From VGRW01 sp031396695 (GTDB lineage: Bacteria; Myxococcota_A; UBA9160; SZUA-336), in NCBI GenBank assembly GCA_031396695.1, contig JANNLG010000030.1, positions 1 to 28,065 on the forward strand: DNA of 28,065 bases, read 5' to 3'. Below, in pieces: positions 7,270-15,290 of this stretch. Numbering within the stretch: the stretch's first letter is position 1; every line of letters begins with the position of its first letter. A model generated the notes under the pieces. The model saw only the letters and a list, made by a program, of their open reading frames with translations. It did no database searches and was not told the origin of the DNA. Made by a program: the position numbers and the translations under genes.

Positions 7270-8140
7270 GCACGCGCGCGATGCGCCCGTCGCCGTCGAG
7301 CTCGAGCCCGATCACCGTCAGAGGCGCTTGCCGCCGCACCGGGTGTCCGAGCCGGATCACCAGCGCCGGCAGACCGTTCAGCACTCGGATCTCCGCGCGC
7401 GGTTCGCCCGCCTGTCGGTTGCGCGTCGCTTGCACGTAGAAGCGGGCGACGCGAGCGCGGCCTTCGAGCTCGCTGCCGAGGGCAGTGTATTCGCCAGCCG
7501 CATCGGTGACGGTGCGCGCGCTCTCCGCGAGCCACGCCTCCACCGCCGTCACGTCCTGCGCGAGCAGCGCGCCGAGAAAACCCTCCAGCGCTTCGCGGTG
7601 TCGGGTCTGGAGCTCGAGCGTGGGCACGCAGCGGCGCCGATCGTAGGTCTCCATAGCGCGGCGTGCGCGGGTGTGGATCACGCGCACGTTCGCCTCCGAG
7701 AGCTCGAGGATGCGTGCGACGTCGCGCGCGGACGCTCCGACGACGTCGCGCAGGAGCAGTACGGCGCGCTGACGCGGGCCGAGCGCTTCGAGCGCGATCA
7801 GAAACGCGAATGTCGCACTCTCCAGCCGTTCGTAGCGCGCGTCGGCGCCCTCATCGAAGGCGCCGGCGCTTTCGACGGGGGAGGGCAGCCACGGCCCGCT
7901 GTAGGTTCGCCGCTTGCGCCGGCGCAAGGCGTCGATCGCGAGGTTCGTCGTCACGCGCACCAGCCAGAAGGCGCGCTCGCCCGCGGCCGGCCCCGCGCCG
8001 CCCTCGAGCAGGCGCACGAACGCCTCTTGCACGGCGTCCTCCGCGTCCTCCGCGCTGCCCGTCAGGCGATAGGCGAGCCCGAACAGCCGCTGGCGCTGCT
8101 CCACGAAGAGCGCTTCGTCCTGCATGGGCCCGAGCATCAT
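7223..8140 (-). CDS. ECF41-type RNA polymerase sigma factor with SnoaL-like C-terminal domain
   Basis: The 305-residue protein has region sigma2 at about 11-80 (LFGLAYRLTGS, DAVQEAFVRL), sigma4 at about 108-165 (LGPRQRAVLLLRDVVG and a helix-turn-helix ending VRVIHTRARRAM), and an extra SnoaL/NTF2-like domain from about 180. GPWLPSPV at 82-89 is the linker signature of ECF41 (SigJ-like) sigma factors, where the fused domain, not an anti-sigma factor, controls activity. The conserved DGGGK signature in that domain reads DAAGE (213-217) here. ECF41 genes usually sit beside a small oxidoreductase or carboxymuconolactone decarboxylase-like target; none is present. AAAGGGG lies just before the ATGATG start. 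It overlaps the fatty acid hydroxylase gene by 47 bp, tail to tail. Confidence 0.92.
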   Translation of the reverse strand: MMLGPMQDEALFVEQRQRLFGLAYRLTGSAEDAEDAVQEAFVRLLEGGAGPAAGERAFWLVRVTTNLAIDALRRRKRRTYSGPWLPSPVESAGAFDEGADARYERLESATFAFLIALEALGPRQRAVLLLRDVVGASARDVARILELSEANVRVIHTRARRAMETYDRRRCVPTLELQTRHREALEGFLGALLAQDVTAVEAWLAESARTVTDAAGEYTALGSELEGRARVARFYVQATRNRQAGEPRAEIRVLNGLPALVIRLGHPVRRQAPLTVIGLELDGDGRIARVLTVLAPRKLAALSRA

Positions 8141-8220
8141 GCCCCTTTGTTCGAGAACGCGTGGGCGTGCTGTTTCGCAACGACCCGCCCGAACGATGGC
8201 CGCCCGCTGCGCTGCTTTGG

Positions 8221-8226
8221 TAGCGT
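8221..8226 (+). promoter_or_regulatory. Candidate -10 box for the CREST-like membrane protein gene
   Basis: TAGCGT ends 6 nt before the ATG at 8233. The gap (GGCGCG) contains no Shine-Dalgarno, again suggesting a leaderless transcript. Confidence 0.3.
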
Positions 8227-8232
8227 GGCGCG

Positions 8233-8919
8233 ATGGAATCGCTTCCCGCCTACGGCCTCGCGAACACCGTGACCGGCTTCGCGACGCTCTTTTCCGGCGC
8301 GCTCGCGCTCGTGTTCTGCCGCTTGCTGGCGCCGCAGCCGGCGCGCTGGCGCTTCGCGTACTGGACGATCGCAGTGACAGGCGTGTTCACGGTAACTCTG
8401 CACGGCTTCGGCGAGACCGTGTCGGGTTTCGGGCCGCGTTGGATCTGGGCGTTCCTGGACACCGGCAGCAACATCGTCGTGGCCTGGGCAATCGCACTCG
8501 CCGTGATCGGCGACTACTACGAGCCCGACTTCGCGCGTAGAGCCCGACCGCTCCTCACGCTGGCGATGCTCGTAGGCGTCGCGTGGCACTTCTACGATCG
8601 CATGCCGGGAGACGAACGCAGCTACCTGCTGCCGCTCGGAGCCTGGGGTGGCTTTCATCCGGGCGAAGCCTGGTTGATCGCCTTCTCCTGGGTGGTGGTC
8701 GGGCTGTTCTGGGCGCGCCGCAATCGGATCCCGGCGCGCGCTCGACCACTCCTCGGCCTGGTGATCGGCATCTTCCTGGTCGGCCTCGCGCTCGCCAGCG
8801 CGAGCAACGAGCAGGTCGTCTATCCGTTCTTCGCGATGCACGCGCTCTGGCACTTGGTCGGCGCCTTCGGGTTCGTCGCGCTCTGGGCCTTCAATCAGGT
8901 GCGCTTCGCGGACGAGTGA
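8233..8919 (+). CDS. Seven-TM CREST-superfamily (alkaline-ceramidase-like) membrane protein
   Basis: This 228-residue protein has about seven hydrophobic helices (near 10-32, 40-58, 72-92, 106-120, 145-160, 172-190 and 198-222). Its last helix carries HALWH (H203-x3-H207), the histidine pair of alkaline ceramidases and other CREST hydrolases. T53-x3-H57 in the second helix matches the S/T-x3-H element, and D76 could be the conserved aspartate. Those residues would form a Zn site hydrolysing an amide or similar bond in a lipid within the membrane. The assignment rests on residue spacing, not on a search, and a non-enzymatic membrane protein is possible. It is followed, with a 25-bp tail-to-tail overlap, by the Suc/Fer-like gene. 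Confidence 0.6.
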   Translation: MESLPAYGLANTVTGFATLFSGALALVFCRLLAPQPARWRFAYWTIAVTGVFTVTLHGFGETVSGFGPRWIWAFLDTGSNIVVAWAIALAVIGDYYEPDFARRARPLLTLAMLVGVAWHFYDRMPGDERSYLLPLGAWGGFHPGEAWLIAFSWVVVGLFWARRNRIPARARPLLGLVIGIFLVGLALASASNEQVVYPFFAMHALWHLVGAFGFVALWAFNQVRFADE

Positions 8920-9806
8920 CAAAGCTCGGTGTCGCGCGTCGACTCGAGGGGCTCGGCCACCCAGCGCTCGCGGCGTTCGGGCTCGGCATCGCCGCACGAC
9001 GCGATCGCGCTGAAGCTCCGCCGCGTGCAGCGCACGACGAGCTCGCCCGCCTTCACGCGGAAGCCGTCGCCGTCCGGTTCGGGCGCGCCGAGCTCGATCG
9101 CTGAGCCCGCGGGCAGGCGCGCGAGCGCGGCCGCTTCGGCGACCTGCTCGAGCTCGCCCAGTCCGCTCTGGCCCCGGTAGCGCGGCAGGTACACGCGAGC
9201 GTGTCGGATCGATTCCGCCAGCGCGGGCGCGTCCAGAACGCCGAGGCGTCCATACAGCCTCCCGGACGGCAGCGCCAGGCAGTTCGCGGCGAGCCGATGT
9301 CCGCCGATGTGACTCACTTCGACCGCGTCCACGCGTCCGTCGGCGCGCAGCGCGGAGACGAGCGAGCGGCCGAGCTTGCCGCAGCAGGCGTCGTGCTTGC
9401 CGTCGGTGCAGACCAGCGCGACCGGTGCTTCGAGCGGCGGCGCGTAGGTGTCGCCGGCGAGGAACGCGGCGATCAGCTCGGCGCAGTGCACGGCGGGCAC
9501 CGCGCGATGATGCGCGCTGCGCCGGCCGACGAAGTCCGCGCAGACGATCTCGAGCTCGTCCGTCGCGACGGCTCCGCCGCGCTGAAACAGGCGGAGCTGA
9601 AGTGCGTGGCCTTCCTTTCGCGCGGACTTCTCGAGCTCGCGAAGCGACGCGGGCAGACCCTCGGACAGGCCCACCTTGTCGTGGTGCCAGAGCGCCTTGG
9701 GCCAGCGGACCGCGGCGAAGAAGCGCGCAGCCGAGGCCGTGCCGGCGAGCGGCTCGCCGGATGCGAGACAGTCCTCGAAGCAGGTGCGCGCATCGACGTC
9801 GGCCAT
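8895..9806 (-). CDS. Sucrase/ferredoxin-like (Suc_Fer-like) thioredoxin-fold iron-sulfur protein
   Basis: The 303-residue product matches the Suc_Fer-like family: CTDGKHDACC (133-142) followed by GRSL, then HIGGHRLAANCLALPSG (166-182) and YGRL. These cysteines and histidines lie in a thioredoxin-like domain related to [2Fe-2S] ferredoxins. The family name is historical; sucrase activity is not expected, and an electron-transfer or redox role is more likely. The start at ATG 9806 is chosen because homology begins there and TAGACT, a probable -10 box, lies just upstream, which rules out the longer reading frame. There is no ribosome binding site, so the message is probably leaderless. The 3' end overlaps the CREST-like gene. 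Confidence 0.85.
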   Translation of the reverse strand: MADVDARTCFEDCLASGEPLAGTASAARFFAAVRWPKALWHHDKVGLSEGLPASLRELEKSARKEGHALQLRLFQRGGAVATDELEIVCADFVGRRSAHHRAVPAVHCAELIAAFLAGDTYAPPLEAPVALVCTDGKHDACCGKLGRSLVSALRADGRVDAVEVSHIGGHRLAANCLALPSGRLYGRLGVLDAPALAESIRHARVYLPRYRGQSGLGELEQVAEAAALARLPAGSAIELGAPEPDGDGFRVKAGELVVRCTRRSFSAIASCGDAEPERRERWVAEPLESTRDTELCHSSAKRT

Positions 9807-9813
9807 CTCGCGC

Positions 9814-9837
9814 AGTCTAGCCCGGCTCGTGTATAAG
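9814..9837. promoter_or_regulatory. Divergent -10 boxes between the Suc_Fer-like and MaoC genes
   Basis: On the minus strand TAGACT (9819-9814) ends 7 nt before the Suc_Fer-like ATG. On the plus strand TATAAG (9832-9837, 5 of 6 to consensus) lies 30 nt before the MaoC ATG, which has its own ribosome binding site. The -35 elements are not obvious. Confidence 0.45.
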
Positions 9838-9867
9838 GAGCGGACTCGGCTAGCGAAGGAGAGATCG

Positions 9868-10350
9868 ATGGCCAGCAAGGCGGAGACGGCGCTCGAGCGC
9901 TTCAAGACCCAGATCGGCAAGGTCGACGGCCCCAGCCAGCCGCACAAGATCGAGCAGAGTCAGATCAACCTGTTCGCGGACGCGACCGGCGATCACCAGT
10001 TCATCCACGTCGATCCCGAGCGGGCGGCGAAACTCTCGCCGTACAAGGTGACGATCGCGCACGGCTTCCTCACCCTGTCGCTCTTGCCGCATTTGCAGTC
10101 GAGCATTCCGCCGGCCGATCCGGAGGCGTACGCGGGCGTGGTGATGGGTGTGAACTACGGCCTCGACAAGGTGCGTTTTCCGGCGCCGGTGAAGGTCGAC
10201 TCGAGCGTGCGCGCCACGCGCGAGCTCGTGGCGGCCGAACTCGTCGCGCCCAACACGATCCAGCTGAAGCAGAAGGTGACCGTCGAGATCGTCGGTGAGC
10301 CGAAGCCCGGCTGCGTGGCCGAATTCCTGACGCGGCTGATCTACAGCTAG
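9868..10350 (+). CDS. MaoC-like (R)-specific enoyl-CoA hydratase
   Basis: A 160-residue single-hotdog protein. The catalytic pair of (R)-hydratases is present as D42 and H47 in ATGDHQFIHVD, followed by TIAHGFLTLSLLP (62-74) and the YGLDKVRFPAPVKV segment typical of the family. It would hydrate trans-2-enoyl-CoA to (R)-3-hydroxyacyl-CoA, feeding beta-oxidation or polyhydroxyalkanoate synthesis. The start at ATG 9868 follows GAAGGAGA; the frame is open further upstream, but that part is the shadow of the divergent gene. The kinase gene begins 6 bp after its stop. Confidence 0.92.
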   Translation: MASKAETALERFKTQIGKVDGPSQPHKIEQSQINLFADATGDHQFIHVDPERAAKLSPYKVTIAHGFLTLSLLPHLQSSIPPADPEAYAGVVMGVNYGLDKVRFPAPVKVDSSVRATRELVAAELVAPNTIQLKQKVTVEIVGEPKPGCVAEFLTRLIYS

Positions 10351-10356
10351 CTCGAT

Positions 10357-11682
10357 TTGCCCGGCGTTCTCCGGAAGGGCACCCGACTCGGCAAGTACCG
10401 CCTCGAGCGTCGGCTCGGCAAGGGCGCGTTCTCCGACGTATGGGCCGCGCGCGACACCGTCGAGGGGCGGCGCGTCGCGCTGAAGGTCGCCTTCGACTGG
10501 GTGGTGCGCGAATTCGGGCGCACGGCGATGGAGGCCGAAGCGCGCATCGCCTGCAGTCTCTCGCACCCGAACATCGTCGCCACACGCAACGCCGACTGGC
10601 TCGACGGCCGCTTCGTGATGGCGAGTGAGCTGGCGAAGGGGCACGTCTACGACCACGGCCCGGCCTGGCGCTCGGGACGCGTGGCGCTGGGCATCGTGCG
10701 CGACGTCGCGGCCGGACTGGCGCACGCGCACTCGCACTCGCTCATGCACCGCGATGTGAAGCCCGAGAACGTCTTGATCTTCGCGGACGGCCACGCCGCG
10801 CTGACCGATTTTGGTGTATCGCGCTTCGTCCGGCCCGAGTCGCGCAGCTACACCGAGGCGGGCACGATGGGCTACATGGCGCCGGAGCAGGCGTACGGCA
10901 AGCCGACTCTGGCGAGCGACGTGTTCTCGCTGGGGGTGATCGCGTACGAGCTGTTGACGGGGAAGCTCCTGGCCTGGCCGTTTCCCTGGCCGCCGGAGCG
11001 CTACGACCGCTTCGCCGCCAAGGTGCCCGAGCCGGTGCGGCCGGTGCTGCGACGCGCCTGCGCGTTCGATCCCGCCGATCGCCAGCGATCGGCGGTCGAG
11101 CTGCACGCCGCGCTCGAGGCCGCGTTCCGGAAGCTCGAAGAGGAGCGCGCGCTGCCGCGCCGTCGTCGCCGCAAGCGCGCCGCGCCATCGCCCGCGCCGA
11201 CACCACTCGCGGTCGGCATGGACCTGTTCCGCCGCCGCCACGGCCGCGCGCTCGCGATGCGCTTTCACTGCCGCCGCTGCGATGGCCCGATCGCGGAAGC
11301 CATGAGCGTGTGCCCGTGGTGCGGCACCAAGGACAATTCCTTCGCGGAGATCACGCGCGCGCCGCTGATCTGCCCGAGTTGCGAGCGCGGGGTGCTGCCC
11401 GAGTGGACCAGCTGCCCGTGGTGCTGGGCGGGGCGCTTCCGCGGCAACGGCCGTCCGCCGCGTCCCGATCCGCTCGCCGTGCGGCGCTGCACGCGCCGCG
11501 GCTGCTCGGGGGAGCTGCGACCGTTCATGCGTTTCTGTCCGGTCTGCAAGCAGAAGCCCGGGCGCGCCTGGAGCCACCCCGATCTGCCGGACCGCTGCAC
11601 GCGCTGTCGCTGGCCGGTGTCGCACGCGTTCTGGCGCTTCTGCGCGTGGTGCGGCCGAAAGCAGCGCGAGGCGCGCGCGTGA
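10357..11682 (+). CDS. Ser/Thr protein kinase with four C-terminal zinc ribbons
   Basis: The 441-residue protein opens with a complete Hanks-type kinase domain (about 13-260): glycine loop LGKGAFSDVW (20-29), K43 in VALKV, HRDVKPEN (131-138), DFG (151-153) and MAPEQ (174-178). A basic linker (about 268-275) leads to a cysteine-rich tail with eight pairs that make four zinc ribbons: C305/C308 with C319/C322, C339/C342 with C353/C356, C378/C383 with C394/C397, and C414/C417 with C429/C432. There is no membrane segment, unlike PknB-type receptors, so it is cytoplasmic and the ribbons probably bind protein or nucleic acid. The start is TTG at 10357, the only start available because a stop codon in the same frame lies at 10348-10350. 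GTGA at its end overlaps the SGNH hydrolase start. Confidence 0.93.
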   Translation: MPGVLRKGTRLGKYRLERRLGKGAFSDVWAARDTVEGRRVALKVAFDWVVREFGRTAMEAEARIACSLSHPNIVATRNADWLDGRFVMASELAKGHVYDHGPAWRSGRVALGIVRDVAAGLAHAHSHSLMHRDVKPENVLIFADGHAALTDFGVSRFVRPESRSYTEAGTMGYMAPEQAYGKPTLASDVFSLGVIAYELLTGKLLAWPFPWPPERYDRFAAKVPEPVRPVLRRACAFDPADRQRSAVELHAALEAAFRKLEEERALPRRRRRKRAAPSPAPTPLAVGMDLFRRRHGRALAMRFHCRRCDGPIAEAMSVCPWCGTKDNSFAEITRAPLICPSCERGVLPEWTSCPWCWAGRFRGNGRPPRPDPLAVRRCTRRGCSGELRPFMRFCPVCKQKPGRAWSHPDLPDRCTRCRWPVSHAFWRFCAWCGRKQREARA

Positions 11683-12767
11683 CTCGCATCCTCGCCCGCG
11701 TCGCCGTACTGCTGCTGACGATCGCGCTCGTGGCGGTCGGATTCGAGCTCGGTTTGCGCGCGTTCTGGGGCGGCTTCTACCTGAAAGGCGATCGAGCGTA
11801 CGTCGGCCCGAGCGCGACGCGCGGCTGGGCGAATCGCGCCAGCACGACGGCGGTGTACGGAGAGGCCGAGTTCCACGTCGAGGTGACGCACAACGCGCTC
11901 GGCTTCCGCGGACCCGAGGTGCCGCCCGAGAAGTCACCCGGAGAGCTGCGCGTGCTCATGCTCGGGGACTCGTTCACGTACGGAATCGGCGTCGCCGACG
12001 ACGAGACCTTCAGCGCGCAGCTCGAGAAGCTCGATGCCCGGCTCGAGATCCTGAATTCGGGCGTGAACGGCTACGGCACCGCGCAGGAATTGTTGCTTTT
12101 GCGCGACCAAGGGCTCGCACTGCGTCCGGACGTCGTGGTGATCGCATTTTACTGGAACGACGTCGGCAACAACTTCATCCGGAGCTTTCCGCGCTTCGAG
12201 CTTCGCGACGGCGATCTCGTCTGGCCCGAGCCGATGGTCGTTCCGGCGAGCGGCGCGACGTCCTCGCCGAAGCGGCGCCCGTGGCTCCGCTACAGCTACG
12301 TGTACCGTTTCGTCTCGGACCGCCTGAAGATCGTGGGCTACCGGTTGAAGCTGCTGTTCGGCATCCCGATCGAATCTCGCGACTTCGTGCTCGACTACGA
12401 GCGTGAGGCCGCATGGCGGCTCACAGAGGTGCTGATTCGCGAAATCCGCGATCAAGCGGCGACGGTGGGCGCGCGCACGGTGGTGGTCATGATCCCCGAC
12501 CAAGTGCAGATCGAGTCCGACGTGACCGTTCTCGGGCTCGAGCCGAAGGAGTTCCTGGTTCAGCCACGGCTGCGCCAGGCGTCCGAGCGCCTCGGCATAC
12601 CCGTGATCGACCTGATCCCGGCGCTGCGCGCGGAATACGAGTCGACCCGGCAGAAGCTCTACTACCCGAAGGACCGGCACATGAACGCGCGCGCTCACGC
12701 AGTCGTCGCACGCGCGCTCCAGGCCGAGCTCGAAAAGCTGATGCCGGAGACGGTCCCTCCAAAATAG
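11679..12767 (+). CDS. Membrane-anchored SGNH/GDSL hydrolase
   Basis: This 362-residue protein has one N-terminal hydrophobic segment (about 5-28) acting as a signal anchor, then an SGNH hydrolase fold. LMLGDSFTYG places the nucleophile at S98, SGVNGYG (127-133) gives the oxyanion glycine, FYWNDVGNN gives N160, and KDRHMN near the C terminus supplies D332 and H334. Such enzymes remove or transfer acyl or acetyl groups on lipids or cell-surface polysaccharides; here the active site would face the periplasm. Start is the GTG at 11679, which overlaps the kinase stop by 4 bp (GTGA), so the two are probably translationally coupled. The open frame extends upstream inside the kinase gene but is a shadow there. 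Confidence 0.9.
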   Translation: MTRILARVAVLLLTIALVAVGFELGLRAFWGGFYLKGDRAYVGPSATRGWANRASTTAVYGEAEFHVEVTHNALGFRGPEVPPEKSPGELRVLMLGDSFTYGIGVADDETFSAQLEKLDARLEILNSGVNGYGTAQELLLLRDQGLALRPDVVVIAFYWNDVGNNFIRSFPRFELRDGDLVWPEPMVVPASGATSSPKRRPWLRYSYVYRFVSDRLKIVGYRLKLLFGIPIESRDFVLDYEREAAWRLTEVLIREIRDQAATVGARTVVVMIPDQVQIESDVTVLGLEPKEFLVQPRLRQASERLGIPVIDLIPALRAEYESTRQKLYYPKDRHMNARAHAVVARALQAELEKLMPETVPPK

Positions 12768-12769
12768 AA

Positions 12770-12797
12770 TTGACATCGTTTAGTTTTCAGTGGTAAT
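12770..12797 (+). promoter_or_regulatory. Promoter of the TetR-carotenoid oxygenase operon
   Basis: TTGACA (12770-12775, a perfect -35) and GGTAAT (12792-12797, 4 of 6 for -10) are separated by 16 bp in an unusually AT-rich 39-bp gap. The -10 ends 9 nt before the GTG start, which has no ribosome binding site, so the transcript is probably leaderless. Imperfect arms ATCGTT/AATGAT flank the spacer and could be a site for the TetR protein itself. Confidence 0.6.
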
Positions 12798-12806
12798 GAT
12801 ACGGCC

Positions 12807-13430
12807 GTGGCGCGACCCAGCCTGCGGCCGGACGAGATCGAGAGCTTCCGAGAGCGTCTGTGCGACGCCGCGATGGAGACCTTCGCGGAGCAGGGCTACG
12901 AGGCGGTGACGCTGCGTGGCCTGGCCGAGCAGCTCGGCTGCAGCCACGCGACCCCGTACCGCTACTTCGCGGACAAGCAGGAGATCTTTGCGGCCGTCTG
13001 CGCGCTCGGCTTCGACCGCTTCGCCGACGCGCTGGAGCGCGCCGCGCGCGGCATCGACGATCCCGAGCAGCGGCTGCGCGCGCTCGGCCGCGCCTACTTC
13101 CGCTTCGCCACCACGCAGCCGCACGCCTACCGGATCATGTTCGAGCTGCGCGAGTCCGGCAGAGAGTCCCACTCCCGCTACAAGGTGAAGGAGATCCGCT
13201 CCTGGCAGGCGATCCTGCAGGCGGTGGAATTCGCGATCCAGGCCGGTGTGTTCCAGGGCGACCCCGAGGTGGTCGCGCACCAGATGTGGGCGGGTCTACA
13301 CGGGCTCGTGTCGCTGCACCTGGCGGGAAAGCTGTCGCTCGGGAAGTCGGCCAAGAGCCTGCTCGAGCCGTTGCTCGACACCCTGTTCGAAGGCAGCCGG
13401 CCCCGAGCCGCGCAGAGGAGAAGGCGATGA
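12807..13430 (+). CDS. TetR/AcrR-family transcriptional regulator
   Basis: The 207-residue protein has the N-terminal TetR DNA-binding domain: LCDAAMETFAEQGYEAVTLRGLA, with a helix-turn-helix at about 34-55 ending HATPYRYFADKQEIF. The C-terminal helical domain (about 75-195) would bind a ligand; its WxGLHGLVSLHLAGKL segment resembles the common TetR_C_33-like or WHG-type domain. Start is GTG at 12807, set by the AT-rich promoter directly upstream. Its TGA overlaps the carotenoid oxygenase ATG (ATGA), so the regulator is co-translated with the enzyme and probably controls its own operon. Confidence 0.93.
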   Translation: MARPSLRPDEIESFRERLCDAAMETFAEQGYEAVTLRGLAEQLGCSHATPYRYFADKQEIFAAVCALGFDRFADALERAARGIDDPEQRLRALGRAYFRFATTQPHAYRIMFELRESGRESHSRYKVKEIRSWQAILQAVEFAIQAGVFQGDPEVVAHQMWAGLHGLVSLHLAGKLSLGKSAKSLLEPLLDTLFEGSRPRAAQRRRR

Positions 13431-14881
13431 GCGAGCTGGAAGGCTACCCGGATCATCCGAACCTGAAGGGCGGCTTCGCGCCGTATCTGCACGAGGACGA
13501 CACGACGCCGCTCGACGTGCAGGGCGAGATCCCGCGCGAGCTGCACGGAACGCTGTACCGCAACGGGCCGAACCCGCAGTTCCCGCCGCGCGGAGGCATG
13601 GCGTACCACTGGTTCGACGGCGACGGGATGATCCACGCGGTCTCGCTCGCGAACGGCCGGGCGAGCTATCGCAACCGCTGGGTGCGCACGCGCCGCTTCG
13701 AGCTCGAGCGCAAGGCCGGCCGCGCGCTGTTCGGCGGACTGACGTCGATGGACCAGTCCGACCCTGAAGCGTTCCGCGCGCTCGAGCGGCAGGGGCTCTC
13801 GAAGTACGAGTGCGTTCAGCTGGCGGCCGACGCGGCCAATACCAACGTGGTCTGGCACGCGAAGAAGCTGCTCGCGCTGCTCGAGATCGCGAATCCGACC
13901 GAGCTCGATCCGCGCACGCTCGAGACCAAGGGCAGCCAGGACTACGCGGGCAAGCTCGCGGGCGGCATGACCGCGCACCCGAAGATCGACCCCGAGACCG
14001 GCGAGCTGCTCGCGTTCGTGTATTCCGCCGAGGCGCCGTTCCTGCGCTACCACGTGATCGACCGCGAGGGTCGGCTCACGCGCAGCGTGCCGATCGACGT
14101 GCCGGTCGGGGCGATGATGCACGACTTCGTGGTGACCCGGGAGCACGTGATCTTCCCCTGGTTCCCGATGACCTTCCGGCCCGAGAATCTGCGCACGAAC
14201 GAGCTCTGGCGCTGGGAGCCGGAGCTGGGGACACGTATCGGTGTCATGCCGCGCAACGGCTCGAGCCGCGACGTGGTCTGGTTCGAGATCGACACCTGCT
14301 TCGTCTACCACTTCATGAACGCGCACTCGGAGAGCGGCCGCGTAGTGATCGAGGCCGTGCGCTATCCGCGCGTCGCGCTCTTCAACACCGCGCGCGCGGG
14401 TGAAGAGGAGCCCGGCCCCGCGCCCGGGCTGATGACGCGCTGGACGCTCGAGCTGGCCGGGCGCGTGTTCAAGGAGGAGCCGCTCGACGACGTGCAGTGC
14501 GAGTTTCCGCGCATCGACGAGCGGCGCGCCGGCCTCTCGTACCGGCACGGCTTCGCGCCCGGCACGCTGCCGCGCGAGGAGGGCACGCTGCCCTTCAACG
14601 CGATCCTGCACTACGACCTCGCCAAGGGCACGCGGCGCCAGCACGAGCTCGCGGCGGGCAGCACGGCCGGCGAAGCCGTGTTCGTGCCGCGCAGCGCTTC
14701 CGCCGCCGAGGGCGACGGGTTCCTCGTGCTGCCGGTCTACCGCTGGGCCGAGGATCGCAGCGACGTCCTGGTGCTCGACGCGCAGAACATCGAACGCGCG
14801 CCGCTCGCGACCGTGCGTCTTCCGCATCGCCTGCCGCTCGGCTTCCACGGCAACTGGGCGCAGGGAGTGACACTGACATGA
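13427..14881 (+). CDS. Carotenoid cleavage oxygenase
   Basis: The 484-residue protein is a full-length carotenoid oxygenase, a seven-bladed propeller with a non-haem iron held by four histidines. The four are visible at H184 (TAHPKID), H232 (MMHDF), H295 (YHFMNAH) and H474 (GFHGNW). Other family marks are LYRNGPNP (43-50) and HWFDGDGMIH (61-70). It would cleave a double bond of a carotenoid, apocarotenoid, stilbene or related phenylpropanoid with O2; the substrate is not determinable here. No carotenoid biosynthesis gene is in the window. AGAGGAGAAGG precedes the ATG. ATGA overlaps join it to the TetR gene before and the lipoprotein gene after. Confidence 0.95.
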   Translation: MSELEGYPDHPNLKGGFAPYLHEDDTTPLDVQGEIPRELHGTLYRNGPNPQFPPRGGMAYHWFDGDGMIHAVSLANGRASYRNRWVRTRRFELERKAGRALFGGLTSMDQSDPEAFRALERQGLSKYECVQLAADAANTNVVWHAKKLLALLEIANPTELDPRTLETKGSQDYAGKLAGGMTAHPKIDPETGELLAFVYSAEAPFLRYHVIDREGRLTRSVPIDVPVGAMMHDFVVTREHVIFPWFPMTFRPENLRTNELWRWEPELGTRIGVMPRNGSSRDVVWFEIDTCFVYHFMNAHSESGRVVIEAVRYPRVALFNTARAGEEEPGPAPGLMTRWTLELAGRVFKEEPLDDVQCEFPRIDERRAGLSYRHGFAPGTLPREEGTLPFNAILHYDLAKGTRRQHELAAGSTAGEAVFVPRSASAAEGDGFLVLPVYRWAEDRSDVLVLDAQNIERAPLATVRLPHRLPLGFHGNWAQGVTLT

Positions 14882-15282
14882 GTCGGGCGCCGAGCGCGTT
14901 CTGGGTCGCGGCGCTCCTGGCTGCGACGTTCGGTTGCGGGGGGCCGTTCTTCGTGTTCCCGGGCGGAGAGCTCTCGGGCCGCGTGGTCGCCGAGACACCC
15001 GCGGACTGGAGCTTCGTGAGGGACGACTTCATCGACCTGGAGACGCGACCCGCCGACCCCTATTCCGTCGAGCTCAACTACTTCGTGAAGGACGGGAAGC
15101 TCTACATCGACCCGGCGGAGGGCCGGCGCTGGCTCGCGTATCTGCGCGAGGATCCGAACGTGCGCGTGCGATTCGGCGAAGACATCTACCTGCTGAACGC
15201 CGTGCTCGCGGGAAAGCCGGGTGAGGTGCCCGGCTTCGATGCGGACCGCTTCGTCTATCGCCTGGAAGCGCGTAGCCCTTAG
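14878..15282 (+). CDS. Small lipoprotein, paralogue of the next gene
   Basis: A 134-residue product with a hydrophobic signal (about 8-19) and a cysteine at residue 20 in TFGCGG, a slightly atypical lipobox. The mature part has DWSFV (43-47) and LETRPADPYSV (54-64), both shared with the following gene, plus strands such as KLYID, VRVRFG and FVYRLE. The pattern suggests a small beta-barrel; a split-barrel, PPOX/deazaflavin-reductase-like fold is my best guess by resemblance only. The function is unknown. It begins inside the carotenoid oxygenase stop (ATGA), so it belongs to that operon. Confidence 0.75.
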   Translation: MSRAPSAFWVAALLAATFGCGGPFFVFPGGELSGRVVAETPADWSFVRDDFIDLETRPADPYSVELNYFVKDGKLYIDPAEGRRWLAYLREDPNVRVRFGEDIYLLNAVLAGKPGEVPGFDADRFVYRLEARSP

Positions 15283-15290
15283 GAGTCGAA

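Noticed and set aside
5385..7439. 684-residue plus-strand frame across the serine hydrolase and desaturase genes
   Set aside because: Runs antisense then out of frame through two well-supported genes; composition is typical of GC-rich shadow frames.
9807..9947. Longer start for the Suc_Fer-like protein
   Set aside because: Would run through the -10 box and the divergent MaoC start; homology begins at ATG 9806.
9850..11937. 695-residue minus-strand frame opposite MaoC, kinase and SGNH genes
   Set aside because: Antisense to three motif-bearing genes and without recognisable domains.
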